From positions 1 to 34,376 of the forward strand of contig JAIDRY010000120.1 in NCBI GenBank assembly GCA_029061465.1: DNA of 34,376 bases. The letters run 5' to 3'. Both the position numbers and the translations under genes were made by a program. Position 1 is the stretch's first letter; every line of letters begins with the position of its first letter. Below the pieces are notes generated by a model that did not search any database, had not been told where the DNA came from, and saw nothing but the letters and a program-made list of their open reading frames with translations. Shown here piece by piece: positions 34,374-34,376 of this stretch. The stretch is from Clostridia bacterium. Its GTDB lineage: Bacteria; Bacillota; Clostridia; Christensenellales; Borkfalkiaceae.

Positions 34374-34376
34374 TGG

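Overview
The window looks like a low-GC Gram-positive (Clostridia-like) chromosome segment. Almost all large genes are on the minus strand. (A) From 21550 down to position 1 there is a probable five-gene extracellular starch-utilisation operon: a ~12.4-kb gene for a giant lipoprotein-like protein (4126 aa from the SD-supported start) with one C-terminal CBM26-like starch-binding domain; a lipoprotein GH13 alpha-amylase; a GLUG-repeat lipoprotein with an internal CBM26-like domain; an N-terminally membrane-anchored CBM26 and repeat protein; and the N-terminal part of a type I pullulanase, truncated at the window edge. By eye the giant protein consists of about 23 Big_3-like Ig domains and about 23 copies of a second ~60-90 aa module ('FxGTA' module) that I cannot assign to a named family. 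These are organised into four super-repeats of ~2.3 kb. The FxGTA module recurs four times in the 791-aa operon protein. (B) From 21857 to 29684 are three monocistronic-looking surface protein genes: a lipoprotein, a transglutaminase-like protein, and an M60-like metallopeptidase with a beta-helix. (C) From 29868 to 32981 a LysR regulator is divergent from an acetyltransferase / alpha-beta hydrolase / lipoprotein flavodoxin operon. Both divergent promoters are near-consensus and place the start codon at the predicted +1, so both transcripts are predicted leaderless. (D) Inorganic pyrophosphatase, a divergent XRE regulator / small protein pair with an operator-like palindrome, and a 5S rRNA at the right edge. 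All domain calls are by-eye motif recognition; no database search was run.
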